This document shows, in pieces, positions 42,501 through 47,275 of a stretch of DNA of 64,000 nucleotides. The stretch is from Anadara kagoshimensis. Taxonomy: Eukaryota > Mollusca > Bivalvia > Arcoida > Arcidae. Made by a program: the position numbers and the translations under genes. Within the stretch, counting starts at the first letter, position 1. Every line of letters starts with the position of its first letter. A model generated the notes under the pieces. The model was not told the origin of the DNA, did not search any database, and worked only from the letters and a program-made list of their open reading frames with translations. The stretch lies in assembly GCA_021292105.1 (NCBI GenBank), contig CM037864.1, forward strand, positions 38,998,486 to 39,062,485. The letters run 5' to 3'.

Positions 42501-44653
42501 GCAAATGTTCTTTGCATGGTCTTATATAAAATTAATGTGATCTGACATGTACTACAATGTATATACATTTGAAAATTATCTGAAAACTTAGACTAATAAG
42601 CAATTACCTGCTTTGTAACCGATATCTGCACCTCAAAAATATGACTAGATTCTGTCTAAAGTTAGCTTTGAAGACTTTGGACTAGAATATGTCTAAATAA
42701 TTATAACAAAAGGTGAATGTCCAAATAAATATTGGTAATATATTATTAGAAGACTTGTGAAATTGTACTAATGGGTAATCATAAATAAGCCAGGTATGAT
42801 TTATTTTGGTGTTTAGAACAAAGTGTGACTGCTGGCCTGAGGGTTACTTCTAGCATTTAGACAAAACACAGACATGAATCAGGATAGTTATTTATGTAAC
42901 ACCTCATAACCTTGATTATATCATTAACAGACAGGTATGTGATGACGGGATTTACTTAATGAACTTATAGTGGTACACATATGGCATGTCATTTGGACAA
43001 AAACAATGAGAGACATATTTTAGTAGTGTGTGTATTTATAGTTGAACAAATTTAAATTGTTTAAAATTATTAAATTATGATTAAAACTCAGCTTTAGCTC
43101 ATGACAATGGTTTCAATTTAAAACTTTTTAATGAAAGGGGTTTATTCAACATTTTTATATAGTTCAATCATGGTGCACATTCAGTGTCAAATCTAGGATT
43201 TTCAGGTCAGATCATTTTCAAAAACTTATTTTACTTGCATTTATGTAATGCATGTATGTTAAATATGGTCCACCAAGGCATTAACAATGGGAGTATTTGA
43301 CAAAATAGGGATCAATAGCCCCATTGCCCCTTCTAGATATGAACATTGCACATTGGTCAATTTCATATAAATTCTTCTCAATAGTTGAGGCTGTGGTGGC
43401 CTAATGGATAAGACAAATCCAGGGTCTCTCACTGCTGTGAGTTTGAGCCCTGCTCAGACCACAAGTGGGAAAGTGAATTTTCCTTTCCGTTGGCCTCTAC
43501 CGATATAAACATTGCACATTGGTCAATTTCATATAAATTCTTCTCAATAGTTGAGGCTGCTGTGGCCTAATGGATAAGACAAATCCAGGGTCTCTCACCG
43601 CTGTGAGTTTGAGCCCTGCTCAGACCACGTGGGAAAGTGAATTGCCTTTACTGGTTTACCTGGTATCAGTAGAATGCGACTGGGGGAGTGGTATGCTTGT
43701 ATGCAGTGTACTGACTCTGTGAGCTAGACGTTAAAGTGTCGCCCCAAGTGCACACAAGTACAAGGCAGACCATACAACACCCGCGCTTCAAATGCATACA
43801 CAAACTTGTTCATAGATTAATCCAGAGATTAATGAAAAAGTTCTCATCGGGACTAGCTGAAAAATTGCTGATGACACGTTGAAGCAACATTAAACCAACC
43901 AAACAACCTCCATACAACTTATCCCTGTCATACCCCAATCATGACTACCGGTAAATGATGATAAATATCTACATGTCGACCAATATGCAAACTGTTCATG
44001 ACCAAACAAATTTTTTTATAATAGTGTTATTCCACAGGACAGAAAATGTATCATTGGTAATTCTCTTGCATGATGTCAATATTACCTGTTAACAACCTGT
44101 CAAGCCTCGCTTACCTGTGTCCAGTAGTGTACAGGTAACTCACTAATGCCTCTCATCTGAGGGATAATTTGAATGATCAGGTAATTAGTAATTAATGACA
44201 GGTCAATGACGGATCCCCATGTGACACATTAAATACCATGAATTTGTTTATCAACAGAAATGAGAAATTATGACATTTGTTACTCACATGGCTGGTAATG
44301 AATATGTTGAATTTAATAATTTGGTTTCGTCTAAAATATTAACAAAATTAAAATAATATATTTACCTTGTACAGATTTATGTCCGGTTTGGATAGGTTTA
44401 CCAGTCAACGGATGAAGCCACGATGTTGCTTGAATTCGGTCACTGTCAAATAAAATGACGCACAGGTAAACAAGCGTGTACTCGCGATTATCATATGTAT
44501 TTGACGTAAATTACATAGCTTTATGCAAATGTTGATTTCTAAATAAAATTTTACTTACTCTATGAAAAATATCCTCCCATCTCTTGTCACACCGAAACTA
44601 AAATTCACAGGTAGATCTAGACGCTCCAGCTCCCGGGGGAGACTGGCCGCCAT
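325..44653 (-). CDS. PLEKHA5/6/7-like: WW-PH domain scaffold protein of the PLEKHA5/6/7 family, 22 exons seen, 3' end outside window
   Basis: Seen: 22 exons joined by GT-AG introns with consistent phase give about 1,484 residues, still open at the left edge. Order: WW1 (residues about 14-46), WW2 (59-91), PH (140-236), Asp/Pro/Arg/His-rich and Ser-rich disordered middle (about 245-1185), then a conserved GKTHDELVLMLIQLRREY segment and coiled coil (about 1186-1484). Known of the family: PLEKHA5/6/7 are peripheral membrane scaffolds; PH binds phosphoinositides, the tandem WW region binds PDZD11, and PLEKHA7 acts at adherens junctions with p120-catenin and microtubule-linked partners. The PH core RGWLYRQ...WKKRWCVLADFCLF and the C-terminal coiled coil resemble PLEKHA7 and PLEKHA5. 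Molluscs may have one pro-orthologue, so I do not choose a paralogue. One base is missing within exon 10. Introns run up to 11 kb and are loaded with mobile elements. The start is the ATG followed by AASLPRELERLDLP; an upstream untranslated exon is possible. Confidence 0.93.
725..955 (-). repeat. tRNA-derived SINE, degraded
   Basis: Shares TTTATGCCC...GGATGGTGGATGAAACCAGAGTGCC with the better copies, and ends in a tRNA-like head (ATTTAGACCATTAAGGGCCC, reverse strand). Confidence 0.6.
1001..1150 (-). CDS. PLEKHA5/6/7-like: PLEKHA-like exon 21: coiled-coil segment
   Basis: 150 bases encode DLLDKALQGILRQQDMHRDN and then PRELDRLIYQQRTIEKELSK. As recalled, this aligns with the PLEKHA7 coiled coil containing EKIAYQQKLLQEDL. 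Acceptor ATTTTCAG, donor GTAAGTT. Confidence 0.93.
1767..1847 (-). CDS. PLEKHA5/6/7-like: PLEKHA-like exon 20: coiled-coil segment
   Basis: 81 bases, whole codons, encode DKLERLYELDRLIQEQSFRV and then TSLQEDR. Leu/Ile heptad spacing supports a coiled coil. Acceptor TTTCCAG, donor GTAAAT. Confidence 0.9.
1960..2174 (-). repeat. tRNA-derived SINE, good copy
   Basis: On the minus strand the head reads GGCAGAGTGGTCTAAAA (A-box-like) and GGTTCGAATCCCAC (B box, 2,102-2,115). The body contains the CCACCATCCCAGAACTG and GACTGGGGCATAAAAC blocks shared by all copies. Confidence 0.85.
2339..2473 (-). CDS. PLEKHA5/6/7-like: PLEKHA-like exon 19: coiled-coil segment
   Basis: 135 bases, whole codons, between CTACAG and GTAAATA. 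It encodes HLLSPDEITPPKKMLEFSRK and then a Glu/Lys/Gln-rich helix ending SEEVDLE. Confidence 0.91.
2887..2946. repeat. Three tandem 20-bp units across the exon 18 donor
   Basis: Units ATTGACCTTTCTGTACTCAT, ATTGACCTTTTTGTACTAAT and ACTGACCTTTCTGTACTGAG. The last overlaps the end of exon 18. Confidence 0.85.
2932..3033 (-). CDS. PLEKHA5/6/7-like: PLEKHA-like exon 18, with a tandemly repeated donor region
   Basis: 102 bases encode LEVFRPIVNLVHNM...GSLYGGDNFMLASQYRK. The donor is GTCAGT rather than GTAAGT. The 20-bp block spanning the donor occurs three times in tandem (2,887-2,946), so two further donor-like AAAGGTCAAT sites follow in the intron. The exon is in frame with both neighbours. Confidence 0.85.
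3423..3519 (-). CDS. PLEKHA5/6/7-like: PLEKHA-like exon 17: coiled-coil segment
   Basis: 97 bases between ATTCTAG and GTAAGAT encode RQESDGPFSEAIEIEHRQYK and then DLKYQCEEVSKK. The phase matches the two bases left by exon 16. Confidence 0.9.
3770..3885 (+). repeat. tRNA-like repeat fragment
   Basis: GGGTGATCTGGTGGGT followed 50 bp later by GGTTCAGTCCCCAG resembles A and B boxes. It does not fold into a convincing tRNA. Confidence 0.35.
4040..4164 (-). CDS. PLEKHA5/6/7-like: PLEKHA-like exon 16: conserved LIQLRREY helix
   Basis: 125 bases encode HDELVLMLIQLRREYTSLEK and a further charged helix ending RPNEHQYRR. It starts the C-terminal coiled coil. Donor GTATGT, acceptor ATTTCAG. Confidence 0.93.
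4340..4545 (-). repeat. tRNA-derived SINE, degraded
   Basis: Contains AATGGTGGAGAAAACCGCAG and CCCTAGTCAATACT blocks of the same SINE family. The head is poorly preserved. Confidence 0.5.
4584..4679 (-). CDS. PLEKHA5/6/7-like: PLEKHA-like exon 15: RLRMSI motif before the coiled coil
   Basis: 96 bases encode ETEIPQLGNKYPAL and then GQRLRMSICASDLIGKT. The last residues begin the conserved GKT-EEL block found before the PLEKHA5/6/7 coiled coil. Confidence 0.92.
4878..4969 (-). CDS. PLEKHA5/6/7-like: PLEKHA-like exon 14
   Basis: 92 bases between ATGTAG and GTAAGTT encode DNRRDKGKPKGLGTIHTVKE followed by DPNMPDSDVI. The phase joins exon 13 and ends on a codon boundary. Confidence 0.88.
5155..5246. 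repeat. Two tandem copies of a 33-bp unit
   Basis: AGGAATAGATCCCCCTATAC and AGGAATAGCTCCCCCTATAC, both followed by CAATCATTCTG. Intronic. Confidence 0.8.
5414..5446. repeat. (CT)n microsatellite
   Basis: Uninterrupted CT dinucleotides, about 15 units, in the intron before exon 14. Confidence 0.95.
5912..6628 (-). CDS. PLEKHA5/6/7-like: PLEKHA-like exon 13: Ser/Thr/Lys/Pro-rich exon with internal repeat
   Basis: 717 bases from the TTTTTAG acceptor to an internal GTAGTC donor. The open frame runs past the donor into the intron, but only the splice at 5,912 joins exon 14 in frame. It contains four near-repeats of a TSTQPxKSS unit and then Ser-rich sequence. Confidence 0.87.
6365..6500 (-). repeat. 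Coding repeat in exon 13: four near-copies of a TSTQPxKSS unit
   Basis: Units of 33-39 bases (GACTTCGGAGGCTGAGTGGA on the plus strand) encode STQPPKS/STQPLKS blocks. The two inner units are almost identical in DNA, so the expansion is recent. Confidence 0.8.
7818..7880. repeat. Two tandem copies of a 28-bp unit
   Basis: GACTCGTCTCTCTCCAGAAG followed by ATTCTGTT, twice in succession without a mismatch. Confidence 0.85.
8355..8673. mobile_element. Inverted-repeat element with AGTAAAACCTCA ends (Tigger/pogo-like MITE)
   Basis: The left end AGTAAAACCTCATTTTAATG and the right end TGAATTGAGGTTTTACT are inverted. AGTAAAACCTC ends are typical of pogo/Tigger-type mariner derivatives (recalled). Similar single ends occur at 28,621, 29,964 and 34,474. 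Confidence 0.65.
8941..8979. repeat. (GT)n microsatellite
   Basis: About 18 GT units in the long intron between exons 12 and 13. Confidence 0.95.
11054..11333 (-). CDS. PLEKHA5/6/7-like: PLEKHA-like exon 12: Tyr/Gly/Arg/Asp-rich disordered segment
   Basis: 280 bases between TTTATCAG and GTAAAT. It encodes GQQPDQHGYRYGDD and repeated RYGD/RYGG units (DRRGDRYGDRQQNRYGG). Composition resembles exon 10. Phase fits exons 11 and 13. Confidence 0.88.
11987..12641 (-). CDS. PLEKHA5/6/7-like: PLEKHA-like exon 11: charged, disordered middle region
   Basis: The acceptor TATTGTAG and donor GTAAGC bound 655 bases. It encodes DLKRDDQKRSSVQKLQDWQR and then Ser/Asn/Arg-rich sequence ending in KSFLQ. It contains a short helical segment (RQQIVEELAQTK...DAEMALEKRM). 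Confidence 0.9.
13291..14381 (-). CDS. PLEKHA5/6/7-like: PLEKHA-like exon 10: long Asp/Pro/Arg/His-rich exon with a one-base frame break
   Basis: 1,091 bases. It opens with KEKEKNNNTTKLIPKSAF MEWEDVG, then long low-complexity sequence with repeated DPR, HPSG and PPYAR units (about residues 300-560). The reading frame from the acceptor runs to a stop at about 13,304, but exon 11 needs the next frame. In that frame the last 110 bases read PSDRPNDQRYPEHDRRGP, which fits the composition before it. The frame switch probably sits near 13,405-13,415. One missing base restores all phases across the exon, so this is either an assembly error or a damaged allele. Confidence 0.85.
14461..14665 (+). repeat. 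tRNA-derived SINE
   Basis: The head AGTGAATGAGTTGTCTAAAG and B box GGTTTGAATCCCAC are in order. They are followed by the shared body GGGAAGATCCTATTGTGGGA. Confidence 0.8.
15283..15375. repeat. Two tandem copies of a roughly 50-bp AT-rich unit
   Basis: TAAATTAATATTTAATGTGC and TAAATTAATATTTTTAATGT, both followed by TAATTATTATAA. Located just left of exon 9. Confidence 0.7.
15468..15675 (-). CDS. PLEKHA5/6/7-like: PLEKHA-like exon 9: rest of PH domain
   Basis: 208 bases between ATTTCAG and GTATGT. It encodes GSILLPSYRIHQC through DDMNRWINALKLAAML, including the C-terminal PH helix with its conserved tryptophan (W226). GSI-LPSY is a strong PLEKHA signature. Confidence 0.94.
15897..16135 (+). 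repeat. Interspersed repeat with GTATACCCC tail
   Basis: Contains CATACAAAATTTCAAGTAGC, a GGACAGATAGAAGGACAGAG stretch and the hairpin GTATACCCCTC...GAGGGTATAAT. A second tail-like copy (GTATACCCTACCCCC...GGGGGTATAAT) is at 11,673-11,712. I recall this tail as frequent in bivalves. Confidence 0.55.
16220..16367 (-). repeat. tRNA-derived SINE, head part, interrupted by the hAT element
   Basis: Read on the minus strand, the right end starts with TAGTGGTTGAGTGATCTGA (A-box-like) followed by a CAGTG...CACC stretch, as in the other SINE heads here. The hAT insertion cuts it at the TAGGAT repeat. Confidence 0.6.
16587..16652. repeat. Imperfect hairpin in the transposon leader with AGGGAGGTAACTAGT arm
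   Basis: Two 21-base arms (16,587-16,607 and 16,632-16,652) are inverted with two mismatches around a 24-base loop. The arm motif AGGGAGGTAACT is one I recall as common in molluscan genomes. It sits about 65 bp before the transposase ATG. Confidence 0.75.
16716..18864 (+). pseudogene. hAT transposase with BED/TTF-like zinc finger, one frameshift
   Basis: Two adjoining frames (16,716-17,606 and up to 18,864) form one transposase of about 715 residues. N-terminal part: a basic, disordered leader; a WLKDWRWLKYEDGVMKC block with a CxxC...H...H zinc finger (C89, C92, H116, H122); and MTDESTDIS with a probable catalytic aspartate. The second part starts in the SDGASVMTG block (second catalytic aspartate) and ends with the hAT dimerisation region IPVQTAVCERGFSTQN. 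The closest recalled relatives are KIAA1586/ZNF862-type domesticated proteins and their transposons. The frames are offset by one extra base near 17,594-17,599; otherwise no stop occurs. The break is young or a sequencing error. An AATAAA lies just after the stop. If the base is an error, the element could be autonomous. Confidence 0.9.
19021..19090 (-). CDS. PLEKHA5/6/7-like: PLEKHA-like exon 8: PH domain core with basic phosphoinositide-binding strand
   Basis: It encodes ESGIKPWKKRWCVLADFCLF. The basic KPWKKRW segment (about residues 153-159) is where PH domains of this family contact phosphoinositide headgroups. The right end of the hAT transposon (18,992) plus its target repeat stops 22 bp from this exon's donor. 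Confidence 0.94.
19147..19234. repeat. (TTGC)n/(GATT)n microsatellite
   Basis: TTGC units pass into GATT and then TTTA units. Adjacent to exon 8. Confidence 0.9.
19452..19524 (-). CDS. PLEKHA5/6/7-like: PLEKHA-like exon 7: linker and start of PH domain
   Basis: It encodes HLKAPSASRDDSS and then VTMRGWLYRQ, the first strand of the PH domain with the usual GWL motif (residues 143-145). Donor GTATGT, acceptor TTTTCAG. Confidence 0.93.
19699..19839. mobile_element. Small MITE-like inverted-repeat element (141 bp, ACCCC ends)
   Basis: The left end ACCCCATAACGTTTCTGC and the reversed right end ACCCCGTAATGTTTGTGC match at 15 of 18 positions. There is no gene inside. The target duplication is unclear. 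Confidence 0.65.
19903..20215. repeat. Two tandem copies of a 140-170-bp unit
   Basis: CTTTGATTACAGAAGAAGGC and CTTTGATTAAAGAATCCTGT both begin units that share CCTAATTTTAATTC and ATCATAATTTCTGACAAAT. Confidence 0.7.
20412..20443 (-). CDS. PLEKHA5/6/7-like: PLEKHA-like exon 6: 32-nt microexon
   Basis: The acceptor ACTTACAG and donor GTTAGT bound 32 bases encoding PTPKKSPNKQ, a basic linker between WW2 and PH. Its phase joins exon 5 to exon 7 exactly. Skipping exon 6 alone would break the frame; skipping exons 5 and 6 together (60 bases) would keep it. Confidence 0.8.
20964..21274. mobile_element. MITE family 1, copy 1 (311 bp, CAGGGATTTATC ends)
   Basis: The ends CAGGGATTTATC and GATAAATCCCTG are inverted repeats. 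It is flanked by AATTA on both sides. It shares nearly its whole sequence with the copies at 22,211 and 34,993. It has no coding capacity. Confidence 0.88.
21452..21479 (-). CDS. PLEKHA5/6/7-like: PLEKHA-like exon 5: 28-nt microexon
   Basis: A 28-base exon between TTTTTCAG and GTAAGT encodes SPPQSPVQS. It starts in the phase left by exon 4 and ends on a codon boundary. It is too short for an ORF scan; phase and splice sites support it. Confidence 0.8.
22211..22522. mobile_element. MITE family 1, copy 2
   Basis: Same orientation and about 97% alike to the copy at 20,964 by eye. AGTTAC flanks both ends, a likely 6-bp target duplication. Confidence 0.88.
23405..23585. repeat. Interspersed repeat R1, copy 1
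   Basis: AGCCAAATTTC...AAAATACAGTCCTGTTTAAA...TTTGCTAATATGC...TAGAAATAAGAAGCC recurs at 31,905 and 38,025. No gene is visible. Confidence 0.6.
24395..24625 (-). repeat. tRNA-derived SINE
   Basis: Reverse-strand copy with AACCCCAGTCAAGATTCTTT, the GGTTTAGACCAATTGGCCAC head and the GGTGTCAGTTCT-like body. The B box is degraded. Confidence 0.7.
25305..25445 (+). repeat. tRNA-derived SINE, 5'-truncated body
   Basis: The shared body GTTGGTGGTTTTCTATGGGT and TTGCCTCCACCAATTCC is present without a head. It lies just before exon 4 in the PLEKHA-like intron. Confidence 0.5.
25481..25561 (-). CDS. PLEKHA5/6/7-like: PLEKHA-like exon 4: second half of WW2 and proline stretch
   Basis: The acceptor TTTACAG and donor GTAAG are clear. 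The exon encodes DHNGKGTTFEHPVTGR, followed by a short PPPPT stretch. The second WW tryptophan is phenylalanine (F85); as I recall, vertebrate PLEKHA7 WW2 also has phenylalanine here, so this is probably ancestral. Confidence 0.92.
26375..26498 (-). repeat. tRNA-derived SINE, head only
   Basis: The reverse strand reads GGGGCTTCAATGGCTGGGTG then GGATCACAGCACC...TTTGAATCCCACTC. Body truncated. Confidence 0.65.
26960..27350. repeat. Three degenerate tandem copies of a 115-130-bp unit
   Basis: Each unit contains AGGGTAACTA-TTGCA, a TGATTGAACTAAATAAA block, CTGAGCCT and GGTATACCACTGAACAAA. Confidence 0.7.
28045..28135. repeat. Interspersed repeat R2, copy 1 (second copy 38,560-38,650)
   Basis: GGTCCAAGCACTACTGA followed by AATGGCTGTCTAGTGTTGTA. 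The copy at 38,560 reads GGTCCAAGCACTACTGA and CAGCCATCAAGTGCTATA. Confidence 0.6.
29200..29402 (+). repeat. tRNA-derived SINE, 5' part degraded
   Basis: GTTTGAATTGGACTCGGGGA (B-box remnant), then the shared body with GGTGGTTTTCTCCCAAGAAG and CATTACTCAAGTCCACTC. Confidence 0.65.
29471..29680. mobile_element. MITE family 2, copy 1 (210 bp, CAATTGACGTATC ends)
   Basis: The inverted ends of about 36 bp are almost perfect: CAATTGACGTATCgCTGGCC on the left matches the reverse of the right end. The interior has no gene. A diverged copy lies at 36,288. Confidence 0.85.
31325..31450. repeat. Two tandem copies of a roughly 62-bp unit
   Basis: CTATGCTTGTGCAGTACTTG and CTATGCTTGTGCAGTGCTTG, both followed by GTAGCCAAAATA. 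The small open frame here comes from the repeat. Confidence 0.75.
31530..31615 (-). repeat. tRNA-derived SINE, head fragment
   Basis: The reverse strand reads GGTGGCCAAGTGGTCTGAAG and GATTTAAATCCAAATGG. Body missing. Confidence 0.6.
31905..32080. repeat. Interspersed repeat R1, copy 2
   Basis: Shares TAGCCAAATTTCAAAAAATT, TAGTCCTTTTTAAAGTATTT and CAGAAATAAAAACATAGC with copies 1 and 3. Confidence 0.6.
32091..32345 (+). repeat. tRNA-derived SINE, most complete copy
   Basis: Head GGAGCCTTGATGGCTGAGTG with GGTCTAA, B box GGTTCAAATCCCAC (32,155-32,168). The full body runs through GGTGCTCTGATTTCCTCCAC and TTTGACTGGGGCATAAAAAA to the CCACTCCATTCTGAGAC tail. Confidence 0.87.
32398..32525 (+). repeat. 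tRNA-derived SINE, body fragment
   Basis: Starts in TGGGTACTCCAGTTTCCGCC and ends CATTACTCCACTCAAC, following the full copy closely. Confidence 0.65.
33265..33500 (-). repeat. tRNA-derived SINE, diverged
   Basis: Contains TTTATACCCATGGATTC, GGTGGAAACCAGAGTTG and a reversed tRNA-like head with CATGAGAGGCATT. Confidence 0.6.
34993..35303. mobile_element. MITE family 1, copy 3
   Basis: Same element and orientation. TACAT flanks both ends. It contains a few substitutions, such as AACAGGCCC near the right end. The short open frame inside it is an accident of the repeat. Confidence 0.88.
36288..36476. mobile_element. MITE family 2, copy 2, opposite orientation
   Basis: Starts CAATTGACGTATCG and ends GGTCAATTG. 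The interior (CACCATCATGGTACCA...) is the reverse complement of the interior at 29,471-29,680, so the copy sits the other way round. More degraded. Confidence 0.8.
36832..36889 (-). CDS. PLEKHA5/6/7-like: PLEKHA-like exon 3: first half of WW2
   Basis: The acceptor TTGTAG and donor GTAAGT frame 58 bases encoding GLPIGWEQAVTPEGAVYYI. This is the first part of WW2 with its tryptophan W63. It is flanked by the two longest introns of the gene (about 7.5 and 11.3 kb). Confidence 0.92.
38025..38205. repeat. Interspersed repeat R1, copy 3
   Basis: Shares GTAGCCAAATTTCAAAATTT, CTTTAAAGTACTTTTTTCA and TAAATTAGTAGCCAATGG. Confidence 0.6.
39519..39573. repeat. (ATC)n microsatellite
   Basis: About 18 uninterrupted ATC units in intron 2. 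Confidence 0.95.
43334..43905 (+). repeat. Second tRNA-derived SINE family with tandemly duplicated head
   Basis: The tRNA-Arg-like head (GTGGCCTAATGGATAAGAC, B box GAGTTTGAGCCC) occurs twice, near 43,387 and 43,553. Both lie inside a 166-bp direct duplication that begins AACATTGCACATTGG. A longer body follows, from about 43,640 (GGTTTACCTGGTATCAG) to a GCAACATTAAACCAACCAAA tail. Confidence 0.8.
44366..44442 (-). CDS. PLEKHA5/6/7-like: PLEKHA-like exon 2: second half of WW1
   Basis: The exon follows a TTTGACAG acceptor and ends before GTAAA. It encodes DDRIQATSWLHPLTGKP and completes WW1 with its second tryptophan (W40). SWLHPLTG is the family signature. One base carries over to exon 3. Only a 116-bp intron separates it from exon 1. 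Confidence 0.93.
44559..44653 (-). CDS. PLEKHA5/6/7-like: PLEKHA-like exon 1: start codon and first half of WW1
   Basis: The ATG lies at 44,651-44,653 and the exon ends before GTAAGT, leaving two bases of a split codon. It encodes MAASLPRELERLDLP and then the WW1 strand TRDGRIFFI. The usual first WW tryptophan is phenylalanine here (F18). The in-frame context and the WW match fix the start. Confidence 0.9.
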
Positions 44654-44850
44654 GTTTGAAAAGTTGGAAAATACCTTTGGCTGTTCTGTTTTCCGCCCAC
44701 CTGTTCACACAAACGCTTTAAATTTGGACAGGTGAGGTGCCAAACGGGGAATCGGTTTTGTGGGATTTAAATGCTATGTACTGGGAACACTGGGGAAGTG
44801 GAAAATATATTCATTTATGAAATAAAAAAATAAGTTTTTATATCATTGAC
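44654..44850 (-). promoter_or_regulatory. Likely 5' UTR and proximal promoter of the PLEKHA-like gene
   Basis: This is the GC-richer stretch directly upstream of the start codon. It holds a GGTGGGCGGAAAA motif (rc TTTTCCGCCC, GC-box/E2F-like). There is no TATA box at a sensible distance. The call rests on position and composition only. Confidence 0.4.
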
Positions 44851-45559
44851 TGCTATTTAATTATTATTTCACAATTATAATTATTTTTTTTATTATTTAT
44901 ATATTTTTAATAAGGTTTATGTAACACAAATTCTGAAAGATAAATGTAGATTGACCATAAAAATGATATGATAATGATAAAACTTGAAAAAAAAACCGAA
45001 AACTTTATACCGTGGAACAGCCTTCTTAATATTAATTAAATTACATTATTACAACATGGAACCATTTTTTTCTTTAAGTGCATAAGTTACTATGGAATGT
45101 ATTAAAGAATAAAGAACACTTCTCGACTTTATGATCAACTTCGGCAGGCAAGTTTATCATAATCACATTGTTTAATTGTATTTGGTTTTTTTCAAATGTC
45201 AAAAATAATAATGTGTGATTCCAGTGACATTTAATACTGGGAGAAACAAAAACCTGAAATCTGTATTAAATGTCGCTGATATTATCAAAAGTTAAGGAAA
45301 ATTATTGCGAATCTTAGGCCACGGTTTTTCTTCTTTCAATTTACAATATTTTTTCCTAAGCAGAAGACTACATACTGCCGAACAGCGAACACATGTTTTG
45401 AAAACAAGTATTTAGTTGCCACTATTCGTCATCCGAACTTTTGAGCCTCATCTGGGAGTGTCTTTTTCTGATTTGAATTTTTGGTTGTTCCCGGTTTAGG
45501 TCCGTTTTAGAACAAGTACCGATTTTTCTATTCTTTTACGACTCATTTCACCTTTATTA

Positions 45560-45735
45560 GTATTGGTTCGATTCCCATTCCATATCAAGTGTGAACAAGT
45601 GTGTCAATTCGTTGCCGAAGGTAGGCACTTTTCTCCAGGTACTCTGGTTTCCTCCACCATCCAATAACTGCCATGATCGCCTTGGTATAATTTTGAAGAA
45701 TCTTGACTTTACTCCAGTTAAGATCCATTTGAAAA
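45560..45735 (+). repeat. tRNA-derived SINE, diverged
   Basis: B box GGTTCGATTCCCATTC followed by AGGTACTCTGGTTTCCTCCA and a CTTGACTTTACTCCAG tail. Confidence 0.7.
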
Positions 45736-46982
45736 CTACTTACAACATAGAGAGACGATCCGTCTAAAATATTACCCCAAAAAATAAGTTATAGGTGTAA
45801 CTCCGTAAAAAAGCGTGAGGAAATTTTTGATTGGTCTGATGAAATAATCGGGACTGTGCGAACCATGTATCAAACCATATTTTAAAATTTTAATTTACAA
45901 ACAGAAAATGAAAATTGAGCAAATTTTACTTTTAAATTCAGTTTAAATGAAAATGAGATGTATTGTGATGTGCTAATTAGCAAATGAACACATTTCCATG
46001 TGGTGATTTTGAATATTTTATTACATAAAAATGACGGTGCGATTGTTGATTTCTATCAAGAATATGCCAATTCGGTGTTTGGTTGTTTGAAAATGATTTT
46101 ACATCACATGAGCAATTCTTTAAGTTTTCCATTCGTGACGAAACTTTTTTTTTTTCATTTTCCTTATTATTTGTAAGAATCATGTAAACACAAGTTAGTT
46201 TAGTATGCTAGTTTTGTATTAGTATTTTTGATCTGTTTTCAATTTGCACTAGTATTGCACTAACTGTGCATTTTAAGTGTGTTAGTATGATTGTACACAT
46301 TTCTTGTCGTAGATAAACAGTGCGCACTCAGTTCGTTAAACTGATACTGAGGCCTAAATAGTAGTCCCAGCCAACGACAAGGAATTTTTCCATTCTTTTT
46401 TCAAAATTACGATTTTTCTTTACTTGTATGCATATTTTTTATAATTAAATTGCTGAAAAGGTTGCTGTGTGATCAGACGGATGTACAAGGACTTCTATTC
46501 TTTTGTGCTCCTTGTAAAATTTCAAAATTCTGCACAAAAAACTGTATTCACCTCTATGATTTAGCTCATCCTTAAAATTTGATTTGAGTTTTGATTCCCA
46601 ATTAAAAGGATATAATACAGTTTATTTTAAATTTTAGACTTGAGTTATCTCTCTTTGACCATAACATAACAAAATGAAAAAAATGTATTGTAGATCAGAA
46701 CATCAATAGCTAATTCTTACATTAAAATTGTGTTTTTACCATAGTAGATGACATCTAGTCAGTTTCATTGACATTTTTGATAACATCTAGTGGATTTTTC
46801 ATTTTTTTTCCACACAACTCGTTGAACATCACTGAGAGCAGTCCAGATAATTTATATGTAAGAAAGTTTTTTTTATTAAAGTGACTTGTGCATAACATCT
46901 AATACAAGTGTCATAAACAATAATACATTATCTTACACCCGGCCCATTGGGCTTATAAGTCACTATTCATTCTATGGACATC

Positions 46983-46984
<2 letters not shown>

Positions 46985-47043
<59 letters not shown>
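46985..47043. repeat. (AAT)n microsatellite
   Basis: About 20 AAT units. A poly-isoleucine frame across it is not a gene. Confidence 0.95.
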
Positions 47044-47168
47044 TTTTATTTTAAAGTGCAACCCGGTTTAGCCTTTGTAAGCTTATGATGCACTATCAAT
47101 TATATGGCATTTTGAGACTGTCTATGGCACAGTAGTACTGTAGTGAATTTACACTGGTATAAGCTGTA

Positions 47169-47217
47169 GGCCTTGATAGCTCAGTGGTAGAGCATCTGAC
47201 TCCGGAGCAGAAGGTCC
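47169..47217 (+). pseudogene. 5' two-thirds of a tRNA-like sequence with CCG at the anticodon position
   Basis: GGCCTTGATAGCTCAGTGGT and AGAGCATCTGACTCCGGAGC match D-arm/A-box and anticodon-arm sequence. The T arm and acceptor 3' half are missing: after AGAAGGTCC the sequence turns into CCTCTCTCAG. It may be the head of a SINE or the promoter of the adjoining hairpin array. It is not a functional tRNA. Confidence 0.65.
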
Positions 47218-47275
47218 CCTCTCTCAGTTTATATACATGTTTTTAGCCAATAACTACTGGAATAATGCAAACCAA

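Larger units (their letters stand above)
36890..44365. other. Intron 2, 7.5 kb, without a recognised gene
   Basis: Contains the ATC microsatellite, R1 and R2 copies and the tRNA-Arg-like SINE. Overlapping open frames at 39,643-40,235 read as random sequence in different frames. Confidence 0.7.
44851..47165. other. Intergenic stretch upstream of the PLEKHA-like gene
   Basis: AT-rich. Contains one diverged SINE and the AAT repeat. I see no other gene, RNA or mobile element. Confidence 0.6.

Noticed and set aside
47169-47240. Functional tRNA-Arg(CCG)
   Set aside because: The T arm, B box and acceptor 3' half are absent.
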